NCBI GenBank assembly: GCA_019828595.1
Contig: JAHQRK010000026.1
Span: forward strand, 124,001-188,000
Length of the DNA stretch: 64,000 nt
Direction of reading: 5' to 3'
Source of the DNA: Aphanomyces cochlioides
Taxonomy: Eukaryota > Oomycota > Saprolegniomycetes > Saprolegniales > Verrucalvaceae
Shown: positions 30,428-41,857 of the stretch, one piece after another
Layout: each line of letters begins with the position of its first letter
How positions within the stretch are numbered: the stretch's first letter is position 1
The notes under the pieces: model-generated
What the model saw: the letters and a program-made list of their open reading frames with translations, nothing else
Told to the model about the DNA's origin: nothing
The model's database searches: none
Made by a program: the position numbers and the translations under genes

Positions 30428-32338
30428 TTAATCATCAAGCCGCTTTCGCTTTTGTTGTTGTGCTCTGGCTCGCTTGACTCGTTTAGCAGCTTCGGTCACT
30501 ACCTCATTTGGCTTGTCGTAGTAGCCGCAGTTGCGAAATTGCAGTGGCACGTATGGACGAATCTTCTTGTACAAGTCTCGAGCCTTCTCAGGATTGAACC
30601 GAGGACGGTCTATCGCTTGCGCTTGCTCCCACAACATTAGCGCTCGGTCACTGTCAACAACAATTCCATCATACGTACGTCTGAGGTCAAATCTTTTTGT
30701 TTCGTCGCCTGGGTAGCGGCGGCATTCAACAACACCAGGCTCGCTGCTTTGCATTCTGAACATTTGATACTTCTGAATGCCTTGAAGATTCGAAAACAAT
30801 TCGTCGACAACTGGCTTGTAGTCGGAAAACGGCTTCTCTTCATTTTCCAGGGTCACACATTTGTTTGACGATGAGGAGGATTGAACAACCTGGACAATGT
30901 GATCAAATGTCCAGCAATCGGTCTTCAAAAACTTTTTTCTTGTGTGGCCAAAGCCACGATCGCACGAATTTTTAGTATGTCCCTTCACAAAAAAGTTGTA
31001 GTCCACGCGATGGAGTCTTCTGGTAAACGTTGCCACGAGCAAAAACTTGATCACATAATTGTTCTTGTTTTGGCCACAGCAGTTGTCAGCATACAGAGCT
31101 CAGGACTTATTGCCATCAAGGACTGATTTTTGCTGGAAATACTTGTCCAGCATAGAGATGACTTCATTGCTGCCTTTGCCGCCAACCTTCTCCCAGTACA
31201 CGAAATTCGTTTGTTCAGAGAGGCCAACATCAAACACGCCAAACACCGAGATACTGACAAGCGACAAAAAATACCATCGCGACGGCGTGGAGGCAGCATT
31301 GGGTAGTGTTAGATTTTGAGAATAATCCATGGTCAACACAACATAAGACTCGGAGGCTTTGCTGCTCTCTTCGTTGTAAATATGCCTAAGGGTACACATT
31401 AGATTGCGGCAAACAAAATGATGTTTATACCTCATTTGCCTTGCTGTTTGGACATGCAAAGCAAATACTTCGGCGTCTTTCGCATCAGACATAGTGTTCT
31501 TGTATACTGTACAAGCATCGCAGACGTTTGCTTGGGGCGATCGCACAAGAATTGACTTGCATTCGCGCTGAACGATGCGCCGAAAGGAACGCTCCGATGG
31601 CAGACGAATTCGTTCCAAGCCGGCAGCAACGAACTGTTCGTATTCGTTCAAGATTGATTGCCAAGTCATATACGAAGGCAGGAAAGTGTAGAGTTTTGAG
31701 GCGACTTGTTTTAAGACAGCACCGAAGTGGTTTTGTTCGCACTCTGACTGGCACAACTTCGCCGACTTGTTTTGCAAAAGCCCCAAACCATTCGACGACC
31801 TTCTGGACATTGATCACATAGCCATTTTTGTTTTTCTGGTTGCCGTGTTCCTTTGCTGCCACAAGACCCTTCGCAATGCGCTGGCGACAGCGGTCAATTG
31901 TCGGGCTTGACACTCCAAAACACTCAGCAAACGTCGCTCGGCACACATCTCCAACAAGGGGGATTCGATAAGTAAAGCGAACTCTTGTTTTCTTGCCTGG
32001 GGTGGCTTCGTTGGGTTCTGTCTTTGATTTCCACAGTAGTGAGAGGCATGTCGCCATACAGTTTGCTTTTCGCGCTTAGACATTAATGCCGCTGAAGCGA
32101 GAAAGTTAGAGATCTCCTTCTCTTTGCCAACTTTGCAATTTTTGTCGCAACACTCCGTCGCGTAAGGATCACATGAGTTCGAGGGGTTCTCTGCAATGGC
32201 ATGGTCTGAACCGTCACTGTCGTCGCTCATGCTATCGTTGGCTTCAGAGTCATTCCAGTATTCGCTCTCGTCGGAGCCTTCAGCGCACCACGCAGACTCG
32301 GACCCACCGCCATCGGAACTTTCAGCATGGTCACTCAT
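30428..32338 (-). pseudogene. Putative transposase with DNCxGQN and GHTK motifs, superfamily uncertain
   Basis: About 630 codons. The order is: acidic Ser/Asp-rich start (MSDHAESSDGGGSES); an HTH-like block in a second frame (ATFAECFGVSSPTIDRCRQR, then KNGYVINVQKVVEWF); a Cys pair (NVCDACTVYKN); a first Asp in VVLTMDYSQNLTLP; KVGGKGSNEVISMLDKYF; a second Asp in LYADNCCGQNKNNYVIKF; then FFVKGHTKNSCDRGFGHTRK; and a basic tail. The D...DN..GQNKN...GHTK pattern recalls a DDE-like nuclease (DUF7869-like in memory, unchecked). Defects: an in-frame TGA at 31100 just before the second Asp, and two frameshifts around 31800 and 32060. Possible imperfect inverted ends contain TATCGCTTCGTAT (29596) and its complement (32677). 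Confidence 0.6.
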
Positions 32339-32786
32339 TTTATTTTATTGTCCATGATATAATGAATGCTTTATTTTATTACAATTTCTTCCCATGACCA
32401 TGTCTCAAATGAAGTGGAGGTGGCTGAAAGAGTGGTACTCAGATTCAAAGCTGATTATCTCAAAAGTCGAAAATGGCTTAAGCATCACTTTGTCTGCCGG
32501 GGTCTCATATATTATATAGATAAATTACCAACGTTGGATGTCATATCTTCGATGCCAATGACTTTCCGATCAAGTTCAAACTGGATGCAGCTTCATTAAT
32601 AAGTACACAATAGTACATGTGTACAGTGCAAGTGTGCAAATGGACTGTACTGTACAATGAATTATACGTATTATACGAAGCGATAACTGTGACACAAGAG
32701 TGCAACGTTCGTTTCACATAAGCACAATACAAATACATAGAGTACTGGTATGATATTAGATTTAGAAGTGATAATTAAATTCTACA

Positions 32787-34274
32787 ATGTATAATATTTT
32801 GCAAGGAAGTGATGGACTGACTGCACTTCCGCAAATCCATGAGCGAACCTCGCATCCTGACAATCCAAAGAAGAAACCCAAACAGCATAAACGGCGGGCG
32901 TATACTTGGATGGTCAAGCCAGACGTGATCAATTCCTTCCAAATATGCGGCATGGCCGCGACGATCGCAAAGTTCTGGCCAGACACGGTCTTAAACCCAT
33001 CCAGACGGGATGATGCACGGTCTATGGTTTACAAATGGGCAAAAGCCAGGTTCCAAATTGAGGAGAATGCCCACCACAGCAACACAAGGCATCAAATGCG
33101 AACAAGGGCCATGGGAATGTCGTCAACACTGAGCAAAGAGGTGGAGGAGAACATTGTTAAGTGGATATGCGATATCCGCAACCTTGGTGCACCGGTCACC
33201 ATAGCAATGCTTCAAATGAAGGTATTAGAAGTAGCCTCAGAGCAGATGATTACAAAACAACAGTTCAAAGCCAGCCGATAGTGGTGCTCAAGCTTGCGGC
33301 ATCGTCATGGATTGGCTCTAAGGATGAAGACCCGGCAAGGACAAGACAAGGATGGCGATAGTCAAAACGCTCAAGAAGCTTTCTCTGTCCAGGTGAAACA
33401 AATGGCATTGAAGCATGGTGTGTCAAAGATCTACAACGCTGACCAGACTGGTGTGTTTTACGAGTACTTACTGCGCAAGACCATCGACGCGAAAGGCACC
33501 AAGACAGTATGGATACGATGTGGTGGAAAAGAGAAAGAGCGAGCAACTGCCATGCTGCTGGCCGATTCCGATGGCACCAAGTATCCTCTCTTTTTGGTCT
33601 TGAAACAACGAGCATCGACTGTCAAAGCAACTGTGCAAGAGAACCAACTGTGTCGCAATGGATTCGGGAGGTCAATGTGGCGTAAAGTCAAGGACCTTAT
33701 GGAGGAACATGAATGTGTCATCCATGGCAACCCTAGCGCATGGTGGAATGGCAACATCTCTATAGAATTTCTTAAGTATGACTTTCGAACGCGTCCGCGT
33801 ATGGACGAGAAGATTATCTTGCTGTGGGATGACTATTCGGGTCATTGGACTGACAGTGTCGTGAAATTTGCTGAAGAAATCAATGTTATCCTTATGAAGG
33901 TGCCTCCGAAATTTACATGGAGCTGTCAACCAGCTGAAGTCTGCTGGAATAAGCCTTTGAAGGAGCGGTTGCGTCGTTTATGGATTGCCGATTTGCGAGA
34001 TCAAGTCGAAGTGTTTGACAGTCAGCCTCAAAATGGGAGTTTTCGGATGATTGCAGCAACGAGAAACAAGATTGTTGGGTGGATACACAATGCATGGAAT
34101 GATATATCAGCAACTACAATTGTAAATGGTTTTGTCAAGACGAAATTGATAGTCAAGACGGCAGAGGATGATGGCGAGGAAGTGGATAATGATGTGGACC
34201 ATGAGATATTGGATAGGTTGGAACAATTGAAGGTACTGGAAGAAGTGATACACCCAGAAGAAAATGTAATTTGA
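32787..34274 (+). pseudogene. Pogo-like transposase with one in-frame stop
   Basis: A single 495-codon frame interrupted only by TAG at 33279-33281. N-terminal half: DNA-binding region (MVYKWAKARFQIEENA). After the stop come the CENP-B-like helices and a DDE core: D in KIYNADQTGVFYEYL, D in ILLWDDYSGHW, and a third position QPAEVCWNKPLKERL where the family usually has Asp (PxDV). This copy therefore has Glu as third acid, or has lost it. An acidic C-terminus follows. Intact apart from one nonsense change, so relatively young. Confidence 0.75.
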
Positions 34275-34307
34275 ATAATATAGCATTGAATTTTTTGGAA
34301 AAACAAC

Positions 34308-34388
34308 CGCCACCCTCGGGACTCGAGCCCGGGGTCCTTTCTCTACTACCATAGTGCCGTCGCGCTACCAACAGCGCCATTGTGGCAA
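34308..34388 (-). other. tRNA-like sequence (pseudo-tRNA or SINE head)
   Basis: On the minus strand it starts GCCACAATGGCGCTG, with a D-arm-like GCGC..GCGC and a B-box-like GGCTCGAGTCC; the first five acceptor bases pair with the 3' end. The anticodon arm does not pair and the loop is CTCGAGT rather than TTCGAGT. It is probably a degenerate tRNA or the pol III head of a SINE, not a working tRNA. Confidence 0.4.
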
Positions 34389-35122
34389 GGCCACTATGAA
34401 AGCCTATTTACAATTTAAGTCCTCAAGAGTTTTTCTCTCTGGAATTTTGATATTTTGAAACTGGCCATATAAATTAACTTTGAGAGTAGTTCCACTATGT
34501 GGCTTATGAGATCTACATGCATTGCGGTATTGACTTATTACACATAGGAAATTTCCGAAACTCAAGTCAAGATTGTCCGAAAATTGACATTTTTTAAATA
34601 GGACTTTGCTAAAGTCAAAGTCAAATATTGGGTTGCCCGAAAACTCTCTATTCATTGTGTTGTTAACTATACTAGAACAACGGATGCTGAGGTATCAAGA
34701 CAATGCCCAAAAACTAGGAATGACTTGTTTGAACGTGGCCATTCACGCATGTGCACACAGTTTCCGACATCTCAGAGATACATCGACTTGAAATGCCACA
34801 CTGTTTACGATTTATTCAAATTCTGATGTCAATTTAATCTGAGTATATTTGTCTTTCCCCGAGAGACCGATTCAAATTCCACCGATCATCTGCTATTTTG
34901 TTTGCGACCAAGCATTGTCATCTGCAGCTAGTGTTCGCACAACGATGTATACTTGCTTTTTACTATACGTATAGTATACAATTATACAAATTTATGTACT
35001 GTAAATGTATAATCAGCATTTAGGTATGGTACTTTTCCGATTTGAATGACATTTTGAATTGTGCTGCTGTGTGAATCATTCCGAATCGGAACCGGCATCG
35101 CTTTCCAATCCTAACATGACAT

Positions 35123-36817
35123 TCACGAAGTTTTCACTCTTCTCGCCGTTCCAGCATTCATATACAACAATACAAGTTTAGTGAGCTTTTCTGGGCTAAG
35201 CCTGTTGCGCTGCTTTGTCAAAATAAAGTCATAGATGCTCCACACACGCTCAGATGCTGCTTGGGAAGTAGGAATACTGAAAACAATACGTGCAACTTCG
35301 TATAACGTCGGGAATTTGGTGTGGCCGATTTGATACCAGTACGTCAAGGGCGATGGGCACTCATTAATATAAGCAAGGGCTTGGAAGTTGGATTCTTCAT
35401 CTCCTCAACAATGCTAGCAATCTCAAGTTGTAATGCATCGCTGCTTACTGGAAATCTTTTCTTCTGGGCAAGAAAGTCACTCAGGGCCAAGGTTGTGCCG
35501 TACAGATCATCCTCAAGCATACCTTGTCCAGCTCGAGGCTTGGGATCAAGAAAATACGCAAATCCCATGGACTCTGTATGTAAAAATTCCCACTGTTTGA
35601 TAACAATTGACAAGAGTTGATTGTTTGAATTCCATTTCTTCATCAAATCCAAGAAAAGCCGATACACATCGGACAAAAAGCATGAATCACTTTCCAGTTT
35701 ACCAATGATGACTGATTTGGGCTTCAAGATTACTTCAACTTGACGAAGAATAAGCCAAAATTGATTGTCTAACACATCCTTCTTCACGGCCTCTTTTGTA
35801 GACAATGCCTTGATTGCATCAAAGACGCTTGTTCCAATCAGATGAACGAGAACCTTTTGGTTTTCAATGAGACGGACAATGCACCCGTGATGAGTATACC
35901 ACCTTGTTGCGACGACGTGTGCGAGTTGCCGCTTGGAAGTGATCTCCTTGTCATCATACAGTGTTTGTTGAATTCTTTCAAATCGTTTTGACAGAGCAAT
36001 TCGACATCTCACAAACGAAGTAATCTCACGTGCTTTCGATATAGCAAGACTGAAAATTGAAAGACTGCAAACATCTTTCACCATACGATTGACAGCATGG
36101 GCAGCGCAACCATTGCATATGATACCAGGAAATTTATCTTCAACAATTGCCCATGCAACACGCATGTTTGCAGCATTATCGGTCACAATGCTTGCCACTT
36201 TGGATGAGCCAACTCTTTCAATTGCAGAAATAAAATATGAAGCAATATTCACCCCACTCTGTATCTCTTCATTTGTAGCAATGGTTTCAATCAGTATAGG
36301 TTTTGTCAACCAGTTTGGGCTGACGGCTACAATACTAACCAAGTGGTCATTTCGTAGAGAGGACCAGCTGTCCGATACCAAGCTGAACATGTCTCGTTCT
36401 TGTAAAGATTGATGCATACCTCGCATAATTTCATTGTGCGCGTTCGCCAAGAGAGGTCCAGCTATAACTTTTGCTGACGGTGGTCGATAGGCTGGTCTTG
36501 CAAGTTGCAAAAAGTTCCGCAAAGCTGCACTGTCAGCCAAACGGAAGGGTATTCCTCTTGAGTAAAATATGTTTACGTAAGCTTTGTCGAGTTCGTTTTG
36601 CGCCGAGTCAGAAATGCGATCAATCCACGCATCAACACTGTTTTGGGCAACTGTTTGAACATTGTGTGATGGATTGAATTGCACCACCGATGAAGAGTGT
36701 GACGCAACACGGGCTACCGGAGCAAGATCGCATGCCTGGAGATGCGATCTCCATCTCGCCTTGTTTGGAGGGAGAGTGTGGCCACAATATTTGTATTTTA
36801 CGAGGCGTCTTTCCTTT
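35123..36817 (-). pseudogene. hAT transposase, nearly complete
   Basis: Reading the minus strand: a BED finger (VKYKYC..RSHLQAC, about 36806-36746, probably after an intron ending CTAG near 36818); then a long frame to 35344 with hAT landmarks SLVSDSWSSLRNDHLVSI, SIVTDNAANMRVAW, HAVNRMVKDV and VATRWYTHH; then a frameshift near 35390; then the C-terminal dimerisation region (SIPTSQAASERVWSIYDF, NRLSPEKLTKLVLLYMN). The catalytic DDE-type acids of hAT are plausibly present (SDSW; TDNA). One frameshift separates the dimerisation domain, and the first exon was not located. Longer and better preserved than the BED relic at 7.9 kb, which is a different hAT lineage. Confidence 0.78.
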
Positions 36818-37073
36818 ACCTAGTTTGTAACGTGCATATCCATGATGACCTAAAGATACACAGTGAAATCAGCCGGAACGATGCTTAAAAGGTCAATCAT
36901 AGATATGTTGATGTTGAAAAAGATAGCATACAATTTTTATATCAAAATATCTTGCTGCAAGAGAGTAAAACGCTTAATCGAGGCCAGCGAGCGTTGCTGC
37001 AGTTTTAGGGCTTGAGCCCAAGGATTAAAAGTCTACTTCTTTTTTATGAGCTGACCTCGATATCATTGCGCTT

Positions 37074-37145
37074 CGAGGGACTCGAACCCGGGATCTCAGC
37101 TTGGCAGGTTCGATACCAAACCGATAGACCAAATCCGAACCTCTG
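37074..37145 (-). other. tRNA-Gly-like degenerate sequence
   Basis: On the minus strand: an A-box-like TGGTCTATCGGTTTGG, a canonical-looking loop CTGCCAA (anticodon GCC, glycine) and a B box GGGTTCGAGTCCC. The anticodon and acceptor stems do not pair well, so it is a pseudo-tRNA or SINE head. 37150-37890 has nothing else I can name. Confidence 0.4.
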
Positions 37146-37892
37146 ATGTTTAATGTTTTGTTCGCCCATTTACTGTATAACGAAGTTTGATATACGTTTT
37201 GTATAAGTTTAATTTGTATAGTGCACATGATACGTATAGTGTATCGGGCGCACCCTATCTGCAGCGTCAGTTGTCTTATAATTGTCCAGAGAAATGACGT
37301 GGTTTTGCGATAATGTCCTCAAAACTGTCCCTTCAAAATCCTCAAGACAGCGTGAATATGCAGTCTTGCAAGATTTTGCATGTTTGTTAATTAAAATATC
37401 AAAGCCCTATACTCGTTGCTGTCATTTCTTTCGTTCAATAGAATCATACCATGAAGTTAAAACATGTAGCCACTTGAATTTGAGCCTCCTATACCAGAAA
37501 TCAAGTGGCCAAGTATTGCGAATACGGTGAGGATGTCTTCCCTTCATGTATCGGAACACTAATTAACCATAATGAGTCATATAATATGCATCGTTTATCA
37601 TACATGTCTTTGTTGTTGATAGACAATGCTGCTGGACAACCTATAAAGTAGATTAATATGACCATCATCTGTGGCTATATCGTACTCCATTCATTGTTGA
37701 GGCAATTGAGCATACGATTTCGACGCCAAGCGAAAACAAAGTGGTAGAATCCTTGTGGAATGACTTTCAACGAGAGATCCGGGGGCAGTCCACTCAAACT
37801 TCGATTCAATTGCAAGACTTCCTTGACCTGACCACGAGGACGATCACACCACCAAGAAGTTTGAAAATTCAGCTCATTTACTCTAAAAAATA

Positions 37893-38324
37893 CTTCCTCT
37901 GTTTCACTTTACCGCCGACATTACACTTCAATATGACCCCAAAAATTCAAATCATGTTATTTTTTATGATGGATATCACGTTGGTAAGACAATCAATAGC
38001 TAGAGAGAGTGTCTATTGACTGCAAAGAGGGAGAACAACGTTTTGGCGCCCAAAAATGACTTCATAGAAATCATCCAGTTTTAAAAATGCAATATATAAA
38101 AATTTCAGAAAAAAAACTACGGTCCCTAGAGCAAATGCACCATGTGGTTTGGATTTGCCATATGCTGAATGATCAATGTCATCCATTTCAGACTAGATGA
38201 CTGTCAAGGTTTTTAACCAATAACATGCACTTATTTCATTTTTTGGCCAATTATTGTGCACTGTCGGTGGTAAAGTGGAAAAAGTTGCATTTTCTCTGTC
38301 GGTGGCAAAATGAAACAGAGGAAG
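37893..38324. mobile_element. Stowaway-like MITE, 432 bp, TA target duplication
   Basis: Ends CTTCCTCTGTTTCA (37893) and TGAAACAGAGGAAG (38324) extend for about 28 bp as inverted repeats. TA flanks each end (37891-37892 and 38325-38326). The end sequence closely resembles Stowaway/Tc1-mariner MITEs. The right subterminal region repeats the TGTCGGTGG motif (38262 and 38297). No coding capacity. Confidence 0.82.
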
Positions 38325-38852
38325 TATGGATTTGCTTGAGATTTCCCAATTTGGATTGATTTTTTGTAGAGATAAAATGTGCGATACGACAATCCAAACC
38401 GACAATGATTTCATTGGTTGATAAAAAACTGGCATCCATGTTGATCTGGACAGTCTGGGTGTAGCCAAGCCAGACCTGCTTGGTGTGCTGCAGTGACGCA
38501 CACCAAAGCCGCGATGCGTGAACTGACTGAGCAAACTCAAGGGCCCGTTATCGTGAGATACATACTGTCATACTAGTACTTAGTCTCTACAACTACAATG
38601 AATAGAAGAATGAATGATTGAGAAGCGACCAGCGACCAAAGCACTGTCTCGCTTGCCCTTGCTCTTCTTGTCGTTTTGGTGATGTCATTGCCGCTTTTGC
38701 AGCTGGCACTGCTGCAGTCTGGGCTTCACGTTGGGTTTACAAATCATGAGCTTGGTCTTGGACTAATCGTGGCTATACAAGCACACTCTTGCACAGAATG
38801 TAAGCGATAGATGACAACTATATTATTCAGACGCTATAACTAAACTGTAGCA

Positions 38853-40290
38853 TTACAAGCTGCCATTCTGCTTTCGCTTTCGTACTTCCTTCAGCAATCC
38901 AGAGTACGTTCTTGTGTGACCTTCATATGCAGTTTCAAATTGATCATAGGAGGTATATTTGATAAATGCAGATGCAAGCGTCAAACGCTCTGAGTATTTG
39001 CGTCTGTCGCGTTTGATTTCCTCTTTCGACAAGTCTTTTATAGCACAGAACCACCCACCTTTTGGATCTATTGTAAACCATTGGTTCCACGCTTCTCGGC
39101 CCGATTTTGCAGTTGGAATAGGTCGAGGAATAGCAAAATTTTCCATAGATAGTTGTCGTGAGGGTACAGCTTTTGATTGCTGACGCATGTCAACCCTCAA
39201 ACCTTTAAGGACGGCATCCACGATAGAATCAATATCCAATGAGCCATCAATGTTAACATGCTGAACTTGCTGTGAGGATCCACCTCCCTGTTGAAGGAGA
39301 TTTCGTGGATCAATGGAATCACTAAAACTTTTCGTGACGAGATACTCACAACATGTTTTTGGATCTTCCCATCGACACCACGCCATCAGTTCCCGGAAGT
39401 CAAATCGTCTTTCAGGTGATACAAACACTCGATAAAAAGAGCCATCACGGCGCATACTATGCAAAGATAGTCCAACCGGCAGCTCGGGTGTGTTGTCAAC
39501 CACATCCGACATAAGACGTCGCAAGTACATTTGCTCCATTGGCTTGAACCAATCAACTTTGGTCGTGATTTGGTTGGGGCTTGTGGTGTGGGGGAAAACA
39601 AAGGCATCATTCTGCATATTCGATCAGCTCAATCGAACTTGATGATTGTACTTGTCAAAAAAATCGCAGACTCGCAAGCAAGGAAAGGAGACTTCATTGA
39701 CAAGGTGATAGACTTGACATTCTTTTTCCACTCGAGCTTTCTTATGCCAAGGGAGACGTATCGAGATGTATCTACCACACTCAGATTCACCAGAGGACAA
39801 ATCACACCACTTTAAGGCCACCATCTCGCTTATACGAAAACACCCCATGAAGCAGGCACTAAACAAAAATCGCAGCATGCAACCAACGAAGCGATTATAG
39901 TTGGCAAACGCATTCATGAGTAGAGACAGCTCGTGCACCGTCAGTGGATGAGCTTTTCGTTCTTCGTCAATGTTGTTTTTTCTGTTGTATTTTTGTAGAG
40001 CGACAACATAGCGCTTGGACTCTACAGCTTGAGCTGGATTCGGTCCAATTTTGCGGTCTTTGAAGAAAGAAACAAGAGCAGTCTTTGCTGTATCGCCGTT
40101 CTTGCTTTTCGCCCCAGAGAGTAGAGATGATGAAAGAAGTCCGTGCAGACTTCAGCGGTCGCGGACGCTGGGTCCACGCCACCTCGCACTTTCTTGCAGT
40201 ATTCCTCGAATTGCCTTTGAAACGTTGCGTATGATTGTCGTGTCGACGCTCCAAGGAAGGCATCCTGGCTTGTCTTCTAGTATGGCACAC
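38853..40290 (-). pseudogene. Crypton tyrosine recombinase with GCR1_C-like domain
   Basis: Reading the minus strand: a SAM-like N-terminal DNA-binding region (STRQSYATFQRQFEEYC, DFFHHLYSLG); the catalytic domain with R in FRISEMVALKW, H-x-x-R in LSLHSMRRDGS and a Tyr in CCEYLV; then an oomycete/fungal Crypton-type GCR1_C domain (WNQWFTIDPKGGWF, RRKYSERLTLASAF). Defects: one G missing in the GGGG run near 40110 (frameshift) and an in-frame TGA at 39624-39626. All catalytic residues are otherwise recognisable. It would cut and rejoin DNA by a Tyr-linked mechanism without terminal inverted repeats. Confidence 0.82.
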
Positions 40291-40344
40291 CATCCATTGT
40301 TTCAGACGCCAAATGAACACAGAGAAATCATTTTTCGTGAACTA

Positions 40345-40665
40345 TGATTATCCAATGAGAAGTCATATATGTCAGTGATATGTTCCTCAACCGACGTATT
40401 CGTCGTCCAATGAAAAAAGCTAAGATTCGAGAACAACCAATGAACGAGGAGAACATTGTCGGTTCTCCAATCACAGGGCAGAATTTTGTTGGTTTGTTGT
40501 CGGTTTCGTGCGCTATGTATCAATCTCCAATCGCGCCAATACATTGGATGAATGAAAAATAGAAGAGAACTTTCTCTCATGGGAACAGTACTTCCTCTCG
40601 AAATGTATTCAGCCAATCAAGATCTCCCAAAAATATTCATTAGCCAATGGCGTCGATTGGTGAAT
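40345..40665. promoter_or_regulatory. Array of CCAAT sequences upstream of the Crypton
   Basis: Eight or more CCAAT or ATTGG pentamers occur in about 320 bp (40349, 40407, 40438, 40467, 40529, 40535, 40613, 40644, 40656 approx.). The array lies just 5' of the Crypton reading frame. This density is above chance, but no other promoter element is identified. Confidence 0.35.
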
Positions 40666-41448
40666 CGATCCTCCGGTGTGATTCGATTGAACGGGGTCTG
40701 GAAATTCGTATCAAATCAACAATCTATATATTGTCTTTTCGGAATAACCGGAATTCGAGTTTATCCGGACACAAATTATGCTAATTTCCGGATAATAGGT
40801 GTAGTTCACACATCGGAATGCTATTAATAAATACTGTAATAGCTCCAAGACAAACAAATGATACTTCTTGATGAAAACTTGATACTTATTGGGGAAGAAG
40901 TGATACTCCAGAGATAACAATAATAAAAAATTAGATTCATATATCTTATTGTTTGTATGGTATTGGATGTTCACTCGCATTTAATGCCAGACAGAGGTAC
41001 AGTAGTTTGTGCATTTAGTAATGCAAAAATACACGACAAACACACGTCAAAACACACACAAATCGATTTGAAAAATCGATTAACAGCCGGCGATTCGAAA
41101 TTTGAATCGAAAAGACAATACTAGTAATACACGTACAGTTGTACTACAATTTGATTGGCCAAATTGCCAGTTTTACCACATATCAATTTTAGAAAGGCCT
41201 ATATAAACTAATATACTTTTTATACTGAATACAATGTGTCTAAAAGTAAGCTTCAAATGCTTTCAGTGATACGTCCATAAGCTTATTTCATCCCAAACTT
41301 AATTATATGATCATTATTCACTGTTAGAGTAGATGTCCAGAGAGAATGAGCTCCAAGTAAAACAAAAAACCATAAAACCTACAACAAAAAATGACTTGAT
41401 TAAACTATGTAGACATCCAGGTTATTTGTACGTCATTATCCAATTTGA

Positions 41449-41848
41449 CTTCAACATGACAGTCCATGTTTTCCAACTGCCCTTATCGAGATCCAATGGT
41501 TTCCTACAAGCACGATGTAGGGGAGTAGGGAGGATGTTCATGCACCGCACCGCGTAAGCCTTGGTGTATGCTGAATCTCAGTACTACATCATGCAATTGA
41601 GAAATATTGGCTCTTCATAAGGTCAGGTGAAAAACATGGATTGTCATGTTGAAGTCATCATGACAGTCCATGTTTTTCAACTGCTCTTATCGAGATCCAG
41701 TGGTTTCCTACAAGCATGATGTAGGGGAATAGGGAGGATGTTCATGCACCGCATCGCGTAAGCCTTGGTGTATGCTGAATCTCAGTCCAACATCATGCAA
41801 TTGAGAAACAATGGATCTTCGTAAGGACAGATGAAAAACAAATCGGAC
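41449..41848. repeat. Tandem dimer of a TIR element (about 200-bp unit)
   Basis: A segment from about 41459 to 41644 is repeated at about 41664-41848 with roughly 90% identity. The first unit is bounded by inverted repeats: ACTTCAACATGACAGTCCAT (41449) and the complement ending ATGTTGAAGT (41657). The second unit shares the left end but its right end is degraded. It lies just beyond the 3' end of the pogo gene at 41858 and may be its terminal region. Confidence 0.7.
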
Positions 41849-41857
41849 AGTTTATTA

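Noticed and set aside
37074..37145. Functional tRNA-Gly(GCC)
   Set aside because: The B box and anticodon loop look right, but acceptor, anticodon and T stems are not paired, so it is at best a pseudo-tRNA or SINE head.
38193..38540. A 115-codon minus-strand ORF
   Set aside because: It overlaps the right end of the Stowaway-like MITE and its flank, and shows no protein-like features.
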